Notes: generated from the sequence alone by a model not told the origin. A stretch of 64,000 nucleotides of DNA from Bacteroidales bacterium WCE2004 (GCA_900167895.1 FUZR01000005.1:1-64000), one strand, 5' to 3'. Positions 41,497-50,937 are shown, numbered from the stretch's first letter. Numbers and translations: made by a program.

Positions 41497-42063
41497 ATGG
41501 ACCACATAATAGACTCTGCCGGCTTCAGCGCATTCTTCTCGGAATACAGGACGCGTTTCATCCGATTCGCGGCCGGGTATCTGCGGGATAGCCAGCTGGC
41601 GGAGGATTTCGTGGTCGATTCGATGATGGCCTTCTGGCAGCGGCGCGCCGAACTCCCGGCCGGCACCAATCCGCCCGCCTACGTGCTGACCGTCCTCAAG
41701 AACAAATGCATCGACCATCTCCGCCGGCTGCGGCACAGCCAGGAATTCCTGGACCGGCAGACGCGGGAGCAGGTCTGGGACCTCAACACCCGGATCGCCT
41801 CGTTGGAGGATTTCATTCCGGAGAAGGTCTTTACGCAGGAGATCCAGGAAATCGTCGCGAAGGCGGTCGCCGGGCTCTCCGAAGAGAGCCGCCAGGTCTT
41901 CCTGCTGAGCCGGCGGCAGGGCCTGTCCCGCAAAGAGATAGCGGCGCGGATGGGCATCACGGAGAAGGGGGTTGAATACCACATCACCAAGGTCAACCGC
42001 CTGTTGCGGAGCGCCCTGAAAGATTATCTGGCGGTCTCCGCCATCCTCTTCTACCTTTGTTAG
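41497..42063 (+). CDS. ECF sigma-70 factor, Bacteroidales family
   Basis: A 188-aa sigma factor. Region 2 is visible as FIRFAAGYLRDSQLAEDFVVDSMMAFW and region 4 as LSEESRQVFLLSRRQGLSRKEIAARMGI then KGVEYHITKVNRLL. It precedes the FecR-type anti-sigma gene and SusCD, so it should direct transcription of this polysaccharide locus when the anti-sigma is relieved. Cotranscribed with the plug protein. Confidence 0.93.
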   Translation: MDHIIDSAGFSAFFSEYRTRFIRFAAGYLRDSQLAEDFVVDSMMAFWQRRAELPAGTNPPAYVLTVLKNKCIDHLRRLRHSQEFLDRQTREQVWDLNTRIASLEDFIPEKVFTQEIQEIVAKAVAGLSEESRQVFLLSRRQGLSRKEIAARMGITEKGVEYHITKVNRLLRSALKDYLAVSAILFYLC

Positions 42064-42130
42064 TCCGCCCTGGGAGAAAAATTTCATTTTCTCACTAGGG
42101 TTTTCTTTTGCTCAATCGTTGAACAGACAA

Positions 42131-43099
42131 ATGAATCCAGGAATGATTGTGGACAAGGACACCCTGTATCTGTATTTTTCCGGCCTTCTGACGCCGGAAG
42201 AGGTGTCCGATGTGATGGCGTGGGCGACCGCCTCGGAAGAGAACATGGCGACGCTCCTGCGCGAGCGCAAGCTTTTCGACGCCATCCAGCTTGCAGACGA
42301 CAAGGTCTTTGCGCCGGCACCCCGCCGGGCCCGCCGGCCGGTCGGCCGATATATCTACCGCTTTGCCTTCGTGCTCGCCGTGCTCGCCGCGCTGACCCTC
42401 GCGCTGCGACAGTTCACGGACGTCTTCCCGGACCGCGCCGTGGCGATGAGCTGCATCACCGTCCCCGCCGGCGAGCGGGCGCAGGTGACGCTCCCGGACG
42501 GCACGTCCGTCTGGCTCAACTCGGGCACAACGATGCGCTATCCCGCCAGCTTCGAACACAGCCGGAAGCGGGAGGTGACGGTGGACGGCCAGGTCTACCT
42601 GGATGTCGCCCATGATGAGCGGCATCCGTTCATCGTCCATACCTACCTGGCGGACGTCGAGGTCCACGGCACCGTGTTCGACGTCAACGCCAAGAAGCAG
42701 GACCGCGTCTTCGAGACCTCGCTCTTCGAGGGCAAGGTCTCCGTCTCGCTGCCCCATGCGGAGGGGAAGCGGATCTTCCTGAGTCCGGACAAGAAGCTGA
42801 CACTTCGGGACAACAAGCTGTGGCTCAGCGATATCGACGACTACGACGTGTATAAGTGGAAGGAAGGCCTGTACTGCTTCCGCGACAAGCATTTCTCCGA
42901 CATCGTCCGGGATCTGGAGCGCTATTACGGCAAGGAGATCGTCTACGAGGCGGATCCCCGGCTGGAGAAGGACGCCCTGACCGGCAAATTCCGGATCAAG
43001 GACGGCCTCGACTACGCCCTGCAGATCCTGCAGACCAGCCTGCGCTTCGATTATTCCCGCGACCAGGAAAACAACAAGATATTCATCACCTCCAGATAA
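42131..43099 (+). CDS. FecR-family anti-sigma factor
   Basis: A 322-aa protein: short cytoplasmic part, one membrane segment (YRFAFVLAVLAALTLAL, near residues 77-95), a periplasmic FecR domain (ITVPAGERAQVTLPDGTSVW, LNSGTTMRYP, VEVHGTVFDVNAK) and a C-terminal DUF4974 domain (FSDIVRDLERYYGKEIVYE to FITSR). The ATG at 42131 is preferred over a TTG at 42119. It should hold the ECF factor until the SusC STN domain signals substrate. Confidence 0.92.
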   Translation: MNPGMIVDKDTLYLYFSGLLTPEEVSDVMAWATASEENMATLLRERKLFDAIQLADDKVFAPAPRRARRPVGRYIYRFAFVLAVLAALTLALRQFTDVFPDRAVAMSCITVPAGERAQVTLPDGTSVWLNSGTTMRYPASFEHSRKREVTVDGQVYLDVAHDERHPFIVHTYLADVEVHGTVFDVNAKKQDRVFETSLFEGKVSVSLPHAEGKRIFLSPDKKLTLRDNKLWLSDIDDYDVYKWKEGLYCFRDKHFSDIVRDLERYYGKEIVYEADPRLEKDALTGKFRIKDGLDYALQILQTSLRFDYSRDQENNKIFITSR

Positions 43100-43181
43100 C
43101 TGTCTGACTACACACCATTATAACAACACACTAAAACAACGAAATCCCCTGCCTATGATCTAAGACGATAGCCACAAAAAA

Positions 43182-43210
43182 GGGCGGCCGCGCTGCAACA
43201 CGGTCCGCCC
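43182..43210 (+). other. GC-rich hairpin in the SusC leader
   Basis: GGGCGGCCG pairs with CGGTCCGCCC (one bulged base) around a 10-nt loop, preceded by A6 but without a following T run. It lies between the anti-sigma stop and the SusC start and may be an RNA processing or stability element rather than a terminator. Confidence 0.5.
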
Positions 43211-43256
43211 GGAACAACACGGTCATTACTAACCATATTAATTCATTTACAAAGGT

Positions 43257-46200
43257 ATGAATAAAAACTCAATTCAATCATTATTGAGAGTTATGAAAGT
43301 GTCAGCTTTCCTAATGTTCGTGGGTGCTTTCTGCCTGATGGCGGAGACGGCGGTCTCCCAGAATATCCCCGTCAGCATCAACCGGACAAATGTTTCTCTG
43401 GAAACGGTATTGAATGATATCGAGGCCCAGACGGAGTACCTGTTCATCTACAAGAACGGCGTCAACGTCAACCAGGAAATCTCCGTGAGCGCCGACCAGG
43501 AATCCCTGAGCACGGTGCTGGACGAGATCCTGCAGGGCTCCGACATTACGTATAGCGTGCAGGGCAAGCACATCATCCTTGCCCGCAGCGAAAAGACCGC
43601 GGTGGCACGCGCCGCCGCCGTTCCGGCTCCCGCCCCGCAGGACGTGAGCCACGCCAGGGGCGTCGTGCGTGACGCCGCCGGCGAGCCGCTGTTCGGCGTC
43701 TCCGTCGTCGTCAAGGGTACGATGCGCGGCGTGGCGACCGAGCTGGACGGCAGCTTCTCGATCGAAGCCAAGGCCGGCGAGATCCTCGAGATCAGCTCCA
43801 TCGGCTTCATTTCCCAGGAAGTTCCGGCGGTGACCGACAGGGCGATGAACATCCTGCTCGTCGAAGACGCCGAGATGCTGGAAGAGACCGTGGTCATCGG
43901 TTACGGCGTGCAGAAGAAGAGCGACGTCACCGGCGCCATCGCTTCGGTCAAGGACTCCGACCTGGAGAACCGCACGACGACCGACGTCGCCCAGGCCATC
44001 CAGGGCAAGGCGGCGGGCGTGCAGATCATCAACGCCTCCGGCGCCCCGGGTTCCGCTTCTGCGATCCAGATCCGCGGCTATTCCTCCAACTCCAAGACCG
44101 ACCCGCTGATGATCGTGGACGGTCTCAAGGTGAATGATATCAGCTATCTCGATCCCGAGACTATCGCCTCGATCGAGATCCTCAAGGACGCCGCCTCCGC
44201 GGCCATCTACGGCATCGAGGCCGGCAACGGCGTCGTGCTCATCACGACCAAGTCCGGCCGGAAGGGCGAGGGCCGCGTCTTCTACAACTTCCAGAGTTCG
44301 GTCCAGAAGATCGCCCGCATCCCCGAGTTGATGAACGCCCGGGAGTACATGGACTACATGATGCTCTCCGGCGCCGCGACGCAGGCGGACTTCGACTACG
44401 ACGGCAAGACCGACACCAACTGGGCGGACTACATGCTCGAGACCGGCCACCAGCAGCGCCACACCTTCGGCGTGGAAGGCGGCAACGACCGGGCCAAGTT
44501 CTACACCTCCCTGTCCTACACGGACAACAACGGTATCATCAAGGGCGACAAGGATGTCTTCCGCCGCCTGGTCGGCCAGATCAACGCCGAATACAAGGCC
44601 AAGGACTGGCTGACCGTCGGCGTCAACACGACCATCGACCGGAGCGTGCGCCGGGCCCTCTCCGAGAGCTCCACGACGTCCGATTCGGTCTTCGCCTCCA
44701 TCATTATCTCCGACCCGATCACGCCGTTCGTCTATGACGACAACAGCATTCCCGCCCGCGTCCAGTCCGTCATCGACGGCGGTTACAAGGTCCCCCGGGA
44801 TGCCGCCGGCCACGTCTATGGCGTCTCCGCATTCAGCGACCAGAGCTATCTGTGGAATCCGCAGGTGATGCTGGAGCGCCGCGACACCGAGACCCAGAGC
44901 TTCCGCGTGCGCGGTGTCGCCTACGCCAACTTCACGCCGTTCAAGGACCTGGTCATCACGTCCCGCTTCGGCTTCCAGGGCGGCTACAGCCACAGCAATA
45001 CCTACAACCACGAGATGTACATGACCACGAAGAACAACCAGGCCATGTCCATCTCGGGTTCTTCCAACGACCGTCTCTACTATCAGTGGGAGAACTTCGC
45101 CAACTACAACAAGTCGTTCGGCAAGCACGACATCTCCGCGATGGCGGGTATGTCCTACCAGCAGACCAACACGGACAGCATCCGCGGCAACGCCAACCAG
45201 CTGACCAGCGAAGCGCCCAACTTCCGCTACCTGAACAATACCGTCAACACCGCGCAGATGACCCTGGGCGGCCAGCCCGAGGTCCGCGCCAATATGTCCT
45301 ATTTCGGCCGTATCGGCTATTCCTATGACAACCGGTATTTCATCCAGGCCAACTTCCGTGCCGACGCCTACGACAGCTCCAAGCTGGAAAGGAAACACCG
45401 CTGGGGCTATTTCCCCTCCGTCTCCGCCGGCTGGACGGTCAGCAACGAGCCGTTCATGCAGAACGTCAAGCGGGCCCTTTCCCTGTCCTTCATGAAGCTG
45501 CGCGCTTCCTGGGGTGTGAACGGTAACGTCAACGCCCTGGGCGAGTACCAGTACGCTTCCGTCCTGGAAAGCTCTTCCGACTATGGCAACAACCTGGACG
45601 GCACCTTCCTGGTGGGCGTCCGCCCTTCGAAGATCCTTTCGAACCATGGCATCCGCTGGGAGACTTCCCGCCAGGTGGACGTGGGTCTCGACCTCCGCAT
45701 GTTCAAGGAGCGGCTGACCTTCTCCGTGGACTGGTACAACAAGGACACGCATGACCTGCTGACCCGCACGACGGCTCCGGGCAACACCGGCGCGGAGTAC
45801 GTCTACGTCAACGCCGGTCTCGTGAACAACCACGGCACCGAGTTCGAGCTGGGCTGGAAAGACAGCATCGGCGACTTCAACTATGGCATCAGCGCCAACC
45901 TCTCGACGGTCCACAACAAGGTCGTCAAGGGTACTTCCCCCGACCGCGTCCCCGGCCAGAAGATCTGGAGCTCCTACGACGTGACCTATTTCGAAGAGGG
46001 TTACCCGCTGTGGTATCTGCGCACCTTCATGGTGGACCATATCGACCAGGCCACCGGCGAAGCCGTCTACAAGGACTTCGACGGTGACGGCGCGATCACG
46101 CCGAACGACCGGGACTTCGCCGGCAGCGGCATTCCCGATTTCACCTACGGTCTCACGCTCAACATGTCCTACAAGGGCTTCGACCTCCTGGTGCTGGGTG

Positions 46201-46625
46201 CCGGTTCCCAGGGCGCCGAGCTGCTGTATGCCGTGACCCGTGCCGACGCCCTGCAGCAGAACACGCTCAAGTCGTTCTACACGGACGCCTGGAAGAACGC
46301 TTCTTCCACCGGCTACAGGTATCCGAAGCCGGATGCAAACGACAAGTACTACCGTACGTCCAACCTGCGCGTCTATGACGCCTCCTTCTTCAAGATCAAG
46401 CAGATCCAGCTTGGTTATAACGTGCCGCGCAAGCTGGTCAAGCGCATTGGCCTGAGTTCTCTCCGCGCCTACGTCTCCCTGGATGACTGGTTCACCTTCA
46501 CGAAGTACCCGGGCCTGGATCCGGAGACGAGCCACGTCGGCTCCTCCGCCAGCGGTCTGGGTGTCGACTTCGGTTCCTATCCGATCTCCCGGAAACTGGT
46601 ATTTGGTGTGAATGTATCGTTCTAA
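43257..46625 (+). CDS. SusC/RagA-family TonB-dependent receptor with STN signalling domain
   Basis: An 1122-aa outer-membrane importer. After the signal sequence come an STN domain (about residues 39-105: VSLETVLNDIEAQTEYLF), a carboxypeptidase-regulatory-like domain (about 133-198: GVVRDAAGEPLFGVSVVVKG), a plug with the Bacteroidales signature (ETVVIGYGVQKKSDVTGAI, PLMIVDGLKV, SIEILKDAASAAIYG) and a beta-barrel ending in KLVFGVNVSF. The STN domain is what lets such receptors signal to FecR proteins, consistent with the upstream sigma/anti-sigma pair. Partner of the SusD protein 14 bp downstream. Confidence 0.96.
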   Translation: MNKNSIQSLLRVMKVSAFLMFVGAFCLMAETAVSQNIPVSINRTNVSLETVLNDIEAQTEYLFIYKNGVNVNQEISVSADQESLSTVLDEILQGSDITYSVQGKHIILARSEKTAVARAAAVPAPAPQDVSHARGVVRDAAGEPLFGVSVVVKGTMRGVATELDGSFSIEAKAGEILEISSIGFISQEVPAVTDRAMNILLVEDAEMLEETVVIGYGVQKKSDVTGAIASVKDSDLENRTTTDVAQAIQGKAAGVQIINASGAPGSASAIQIRGYSSNSKTDPLMIVDGLKVNDISYLDPETIASIEILKDAASAAIYGIEAGNGVVLITTKSGRKGEGRVFYNFQSSVQKIARIPELMNAREYMDYMMLSGAATQADFDYDGKTDTNWADYMLETGHQQRHTFGVEGGNDRAKFYTSLSYTDNNGIIKGDKDVFRRLVGQINAEYKAKDWLTVGVNTTIDRSVRRALSESSTTSDSVFASIIISDPITPFVYDDNSIPARVQSVIDGGYKVPRDAAGHVYGVSAFSDQSYLWNPQVMLERRDTETQSFRVRGVAYANFTPFKDLVITSRFGFQGGYSHSNTYNHEMYMTTKNNQAMSISGSSNDRLYYQWENFANYNKSFGKHDISAMAGMSYQQTNTDSIRGNANQLTSEAPNFRYLNNTVNTAQMTLGGQPEVRANMSYFGRIGYSYDNRYFIQANFRADAYDSSKLERKHRWGYFPSVSAGWTVSNEPFMQNVKRALSLSFMKLRASWGVNGNVNALGEYQYASVLESSSDYGNNLDGTFLVGVRPSKILSNHGIRWETSRQVDVGLDLRMFKERLTFSVDWYNKDTHDLLTRTTAPGNTGAEYVYVNAGLVNNHGTEFELGWKDSIGDFNYGISANLSTVHNKVVKGTSPDRVPGQKIWSSYDVTYFEEGYPLWYLRTFMVDHIDQATGEAVYKDFDGDGAITPNDRDFAGSGIPDFTYGLTLNMSYKGFDLLVLGAGSQGAELLYAVTRADALQQNTLKSFYTDAWKNASSTGYRYPKPDANDKYYRTSNLRVYDASFFKIKQIQLGYNVPRKLVKRIGLSSLRAYVSLDDWFTFTKYPGLDPETSHVGSSASGLGVDFGSYPISRKLVFGVNVSF

Positions 46626-46638
46626 AACTTGCATCCGT

Positions 46639-48270
46639 ATGAAAAGAATATATATAGCCCTTTCGTTCGCGGCGCTTGTCCTGACGACCGGCGCCTGCCA
46701 GAATAATCTCGATATTCCCCAGAAGAGCGTCCTGTCCTCCGAGGACTATTACACCCATGCCACCGCGGCCGAGGCGGAAGCCCTGATCGCCAGCGTGTAC
46801 AAGCTGTATTGGGGCGGACGCGACGTGACCTGCGTCAACGGCATCGAGAAGATGCTCTTCCTGAACAGCCTCGACGACGACCATTATCCGGGCGGCGGCT
46901 CCTTCGCGGATGCCACGTACCAGTTCCAGGAAGCGGGTAACTACAATGTTACTTCCGCCGATACGGCACCGAAAATCATGTATAAAGGCGTCTACAGCGT
47001 CATCTACCATTGCAACCTGATCCTCGAGAAGATTCCCGAGACCTCCGACGCCAGGATCAACCGCGTCAAAGCCGAGGCCAACTTCCTCCGCGCCCTCGCG
47101 ATGTTCGACGCCGTCCGTTGGTGGGGCACCCCGCCGCTCGCTGACCACCTGCTCACGCAGGACGAGTATTACCAGCCGAACACCCCGACCGACGAGTCCA
47201 TCGCCTGGATCCTCGCGCAGATGAAGGATGCCGCTTCCAAGCTGCCTCCCATCGCGGGCAAGGGCCTGCAGGAAGCTTTCGGCGCCCGCCTCTCCAAGCA
47301 CGCGGCGCTCGCTTTCCGCGGCAAGGTGGGCCTCTGGTACGGCCAGCAGACCAACGACAAGAAGATGTTGCAGGAGGCTGCCGCCGACCTCAACGAAGTG
47401 ATCCAGTCGGGCCTCTACGGCCTCGTGGAGGACATGTTCATCCTGGAGCGCCCGATGGGCGACTTCTGCGAGGAGTACCTCTTCGAGCACAATTCCGCCG
47501 ACAACGACGGCTTCCCGGGCAACCCGCAGAATGACCTCCGTCACATGTGGACCGGTTGGCCGGACGGCCTCGTGGCGCCGAACGACATCTACACCGGCTG
47601 GGGTTGGAACGCCGTATCGGGCGACTTCGGCCGCTTCCTGGAGGCGCACGAAGGCGGTATCGAGAAGCCGCGCTTCAAGTCCACCATCCACACCTACGAG
47701 CAGGTGCTGGCGATGGATTATCCGGAAGGGAAGACGCCCGGCGTGCTGCCCAAGGGCATCTGCCACAACGAGGGCTACTTCACCTACCGCGGCATCGCTT
47801 TCCTAAGCGACTTCTACGACATCCCGGGCTTCTGGAAGTATTCCCGCACCAATGCGGCCATGCTCCGCTACGCCGAAGTGCTGCTTCTCTACGCCGAGGC
47901 GAAGTTCCTCCTGGACAATGACGCCGACGGCAGCGGCCTGGCCGCCCTCAACGAGGTGCGCCGCCGCGCCCAGATCCCCGAGGTCTCCGCACTGACCTAC
48001 CAGATCATCAAGGACGAGCGCCGCGCCGAGCTCTTCTATGAGCAGGAGCGCTTCTTCGACCTGGTGCGCTGGGGCGACGCTCCGGAGGCGCTCAAGAACA
48101 AGGGCAAGAAGCTTTACAAGTTTTACGGCTACAAGCCGGGCACCACGGAGTGGAACATCGAAGTAATCGACGGCACCGGCTCCGGCTGGCAGGACAAATA
48201 CAAGCTCCTCCCGTTCCCGTTCGAGCAGACTTCCGCCAACCCCAACCTGAAGCAGAATCCGGGCTGGTGA
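46639..48270 (+). CDS. SusD/RagB-family glycan-binding lipoprotein
   Basis: A 543-aa surface lipoprotein (LSFAALVLTTGAC, Cys near residue 18). DIPQKSVLSSEDYYTHATAAE, VKAEANFLRALAMFDAVRWWG, the late MLRYAEVLLLYAEAKF and ALNEVRRRAQIP are SusD/RagB hallmarks, as is the final PFPFEQTSANPNLKQNPGW. It forms the lid of the SusC transporter and captures glycan. ATG 46639 chosen for the lipoprotein signal. Confidence 0.95.
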   Translation: MKRIYIALSFAALVLTTGACQNNLDIPQKSVLSSEDYYTHATAAEAEALIASVYKLYWGGRDVTCVNGIEKMLFLNSLDDDHYPGGGSFADATYQFQEAGNYNVTSADTAPKIMYKGVYSVIYHCNLILEKIPETSDARINRVKAEANFLRALAMFDAVRWWGTPPLADHLLTQDEYYQPNTPTDESIAWILAQMKDAASKLPPIAGKGLQEAFGARLSKHAALAFRGKVGLWYGQQTNDKKMLQEAAADLNEVIQSGLYGLVEDMFILERPMGDFCEEYLFEHNSADNDGFPGNPQNDLRHMWTGWPDGLVAPNDIYTGWGWNAVSGDFGRFLEAHEGGIEKPRFKSTIHTYEQVLAMDYPEGKTPGVLPKGICHNEGYFTYRGIAFLSDFYDIPGFWKYSRTNAAMLRYAEVLLLYAEAKFLLDNDADGSGLAALNEVRRRAQIPEVSALTYQIIKDERRAELFYEQERFFDLVRWGDAPEALKNKGKKLYKFYGYKPGTTEWNIEVIDGTGSGWQDKYKLLPFPFEQTSANPNLKQNPGW

Positions 48271-48299
48271 TGCTGAAAGTTTCTAATCCATTATAAAAG

Positions 48300-49475
48300 A
48301 TGAAAATCAGAACACTCTTGTTTTATTGCTTTGCTGCCACGCTTTTCGCGTCCTGCGGCAACAATCCTTCCGCGCCGGTGGCATCCGAGCCGGTCAAGAT
48401 CAAACCCGGTGAGCAGGCTCCGCTTGCGGACCCCGGCCAGAAGAATTTCGGCGGCATGATTTCCTCCGCTCCCCGGGATACGACCGGCATGGCCGAGCGC
48501 ATGCGCCGGATGCGTGAGGAGCAGAACCGCATCCGCACCGTCCACTTCAACGACCTGTCGATGAGCGATCCGTTCATCTATCCGGATCCGGTCACGAAGA
48601 CCTACTACCTGACCAGTTCCGGCGGCCGCCAGTACCGGAGCAAGGACCTGGTGATGTGGGAAGGTCCCTACAATGTGATCGACCTGACCGGCACCTGGTG
48701 CGAGAAGGCGGGCTTCGCCGCCGCGGCCGAGATCCATAAGATCGGCGATTACTACTACTATGCCGGTACGTGGAGCGACCACTCCGACCTCATCCAGCAG
48801 GTCCCGCGCCGCTACAACGTGCCCCACAACCAGACTTATCTGCTCCGCGCGGACAATCCCGAAGGTCCATTCGTGCCGTTCTCCGTCACTCCGGGTTATG
48901 ACTATCAGCCCCATGAGTGGGACTGCATCGACGGAACGCTCTACGAAGAGGATGGTCACGTCTACATGATCTTTGTCCATGAATGGACGCAGATCATCGA
49001 CGGCACGATGGACTATATCGAGCTCTCGAAGGACCTGACCCACACCATCTCCGAGTGGCCTGTGACCATGTTCCGGGCTTCCGAAGCTCCGTCCTGCGGC
49101 GAGATGAACGGCCTGGGCGAGGCTACCTTCGGCCTCAAGATGCCGGGTTGGGTGACCGACGGCCCGCAGATGTTCCGCACGCAGACCGGCAAGCTCGGCA
49201 TGCTCTGGAGCACCTGGGGCAAGGAGCGTTACCTCCAGGAAGTCTGCTACTCCGAGTCCGGCACCATCGCCGGCCCGTGGGTGCAGGAGCCGGAGCCGTT
49301 CCTGGCCGACAACTCCGGCCACGGCATGCTCTTCCGCACCTTCGAGGGGGAGCTCCGCTATGTGGTCCATCATGTGGACGGAAACGGCCCGCGCAAGCCG
49401 CAGTACTGGACCGTCGACGACTCCGGCGACAAGCTGAAGCTCGGCAAGCGGATCATCGTCCCCGACAACCGTTAG
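48300..49475 (+). CDS. GH43-like five-bladed propeller glycoside hydrolase, lipoprotein
   Basis: A 391-aa lipoprotein (FAATLFASC, Cys near residue 18) with a long linker and then a five-bladed propeller of the GH43/GH32 superfamily: MSDPFIYPDPVTKTYYLTSS (first-blade catalytic Asp), HEWDCIDGTLYEEDGHVYMIF (second acidic residue), APSCGEMNGLGEA (possible acid Glu) and ADNSGHGMLFRT (metal-site His). Arabinose- or xylose-containing side chains are usual GH43 substrates, but none can be chosen. It is the only enzyme of this locus. Terminator at 49510. Confidence 0.82.
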   Translation: MKIRTLLFYCFAATLFASCGNNPSAPVASEPVKIKPGEQAPLADPGQKNFGGMISSAPRDTTGMAERMRRMREEQNRIRTVHFNDLSMSDPFIYPDPVTKTYYLTSSGGRQYRSKDLVMWEGPYNVIDLTGTWCEKAGFAAAAEIHKIGDYYYYAGTWSDHSDLIQQVPRRYNVPHNQTYLLRADNPEGPFVPFSVTPGYDYQPHEWDCIDGTLYEEDGHVYMIFVHEWTQIIDGTMDYIELSKDLTHTISEWPVTMFRASEAPSCGEMNGLGEATFGLKMPGWVTDGPQMFRTQTGKLGMLWSTWGKERYLQEVCYSESGTIAGPWVQEPEPFLADNSGHGMLFRTFEGELRYVVHHVDGNGPRKPQYWTVDDSGDKLKLGKRIIVPDNR

Positions 49476-49509
49476 TAGTTTCTTATATAAGTTTTTTCAG
49501 TTAAAAAGG

Positions 49510-49544
49510 CAGGAGGCACCCGTGAGGGCGCCTCCTGTTATTTT
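49510..49544. terminator. Terminator after the GH43-like gene
   Basis: CAGGAGGC (49510-49517) pairs with GCCTCCTG (49530-49537), followed by TTATTTT; it may also serve the convergent 49559 gene. Confidence 0.8.
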
Positions 49545-49558
49545 AAACGGGGACGGAG

Positions 49559-50578
49559 CTACTCGTCTCCTCCATCCTCTTCTTCCGTGACCAGTTTGAT
49601 CTTCCTGCTGGTGTGGTTGCCCTTTACGGTTCCGTCTTCGACGTCGGCGGCGACGCTCTCGATGTCATAATACAGGGCGATCGGCCATCCCGTGTCAAGG
49701 TGGACCTCCTCGGAGAGCGTTTCTTCCAGGCGGGCCTCCAGGTTGACATCTTTCTCGAATTGCTCGCAGAAGTCCTCATAGCTCAAGGCGTCGGGTTCTT
49801 CAACCTGTAATTTGTACACGAAATCCTGGAGTAACTTGCGCATGCCCTCGTTTCCGTCCGCTGATTTGTAGAGGACGGCGGAATATTCGTCGGTCAGTTC
49901 TTGGTCTGCCCAGAAACAGACTGTCATGGGGACCGTGCCGATGATGGTGGCGTATTGGTCGTCGTAGCTATACGTGTCGCCCAGCGTCAGGCGGGAACCG
50001 TGGAAGAACAGAAGGTCGGATAGGTCTCGCGCGCACAGCTTGATGAGGTAGGTCGGATCCTCGAGTTTCCCTTTCATGAAATCGGCGAAGCTTTTCTCGG
50101 TCGGGAAGATGGCTTTGCTGTCCTTGGCAAGACTCCGGTAGTAACCTTTTGTCAGGGACGGGATGATCTGCTGAAGCCTCCCGTAGAACTCGTCTTCGTC
50201 CTCCATGCGCAGGAATACGCCCAGTTCGTTGGTCTTGACCCGATAGTTCAGGCGGGGCAGCGCGGCCCGGTCCTCAGGCGACAGGACGAGCCCCAGCACG
50301 GAGCCGAGGAGGTTGTCGTTGGTGACAGAAAGCGTATAGGTGGAGTCCGTTGCGTCGACAACTTCGATATGGAGCAGACTGGAGAAGGAAGAGACCAGCG
50401 TTTCTTCTTCGTTCTGGCCGATGCTGAACTTTTCCTCGGTGATTGTATAGTCGACAGAATCACCGACTTCCCAGTATGCGACGATCTGGACGGTAGAATC
50501 CGGCATCATCTGCGCGGCGGCCTTTCCCGGCACGAGAAGCGCAGCCAGGAGCGGCAGGAGATAGTAAAGTTTTTTCAT
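49559..50578 (-). CDS. Exported protein of unknown function
   Basis: A 339-aa protein with signal peptide (LYYLLPLLAALLVPGKAAA). The mature N-part is a beta-rich segment (QIVAYWEVGDSVDYTITEE) and the middle and end are mixed alpha/beta with an acidic tail (VTEEEDGGDE). The overall pattern recalls Bacteroidales periplasmic proteins of the DUF6263 type, but I do not claim membership. A -7 box TACATTTG lies at 50607-50600 on the minus strand. Monocistronic, convergent with the GH43-like gene. Confidence 0.7.
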   Translation of the reverse strand: MKKLYYLLPLLAALLVPGKAAAQMMPDSTVQIVAYWEVGDSVDYTITEEKFSIGQNEEETLVSSFSSLLHIEVVDATDSTYTLSVTNDNLLGSVLGLVLSPEDRAALPRLNYRVKTNELGVFLRMEDEDEFYGRLQQIIPSLTKGYYRSLAKDSKAIFPTEKSFADFMKGKLEDPTYLIKLCARDLSDLLFFHGSRLTLGDTYSYDDQYATIIGTVPMTVCFWADQELTDEYSAVLYKSADGNEGMRKLLQDFVYKLQVEEPDALSYEDFCEQFEKDVNLEARLEETLSEEVHLDTGWPIALYYDIESVAADVEDGTVKGNHTSRKIKLVTEEEDGGDE

Positions 50579-50599
50579 GTGTATGTGGAAAATATCGGA

Positions 50600-50607
50600 C
50601 AAATGTA
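50600..50607 (-). promoter_or_regulatory. Candidate -7 box for the 49559 gene
   Basis: TACATTTG on the minus strand 22 bp before the start codon; no TTG at the usual distance. Confidence 0.45.
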
Positions 50608-50696
50608 GCAATTAAATAACAAGACGCCTTGCTTCTTTGCTGAAAATAATTTTAATTTGTATAACAAGCGCAAGAGAACAATCAAATTCTATAAAT

Positions 50697-50813
50697 ATGA
50701 CTCAAGAGACAATCGACCGTTACGTCTCGCCGGACTGCGAGGTGGTGGAAATCAAACCGGAGGGCCTAATCGCCAAAAGCCCAGACTACGATGACGCCCA
50801 TGAGATAGACTAA
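50697..50813 (+). CDS. 38-residue peptide gene
   Basis: ATG at 50697 and TAA at 50811 enclose 38 codons beginning MTQETIDRYVSPDCEVVEIK and ending DDAHEID. The Y-SP--EVVEI---G-IA-S pattern resembles short acidic peptides that are common and poorly annotated in Bacteroidales. No signal peptide is present and only one Cys occurs. It has its own terminator 12 bp downstream and an AT-rich upstream region with a TAATTTG box, so it looks like a complete small transcription unit. Function unknown. Confidence 0.6.
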   Translation: MTQETIDRYVSPDCEVVEIKPEGLIAKSPDYDDAHEID

Positions 50814-50824
50814 ACGGGCAACAA

Positions 50825-50860
50825 AAAAAAGTCAGATTCCTGAAGGGATCTGACTTTTTT
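50825..50860 (+). terminator. Terminator of the 38-codon gene
   Basis: AAAAAAGTCAGAT pairs with ATCTGACTTTTTT around TCCTGAAGGG; it lies 1 bp from the 3' end of the convergent tRNA-Gly. Confidence 0.85.
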
Positions 50861-50861
50861 G

Positions 50862-50937
50862 TGGAGCGGAAAACGGGGCTCGGACCCGCGACCTCAACCT
50901 TGGCAAGGTTGCGCTCTACCAACTGAGCTATTTCCGC
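50862..50937 (-). tRNA. tRNA-Gly (anticodon GCC)
   Basis: On the minus strand GCGGAAA starts a normal cloverleaf: D-arm GCTC/GAGC, anticodon stem around CTTGCCAAG with GCC anticodon, T-arm GCGGG-TCCGAGC-CCCGT and acceptor TTTCCGC followed by T and an encoded CCA. Confidence 0.95.

Noticed and set aside
43311..46634. 1107-codon minus-strand frame opposite the SusC gene
   Set aside because: Antisense shadow of a well-supported TonB receptor, with His/Arg/Val-rich translation typical of such shadows.
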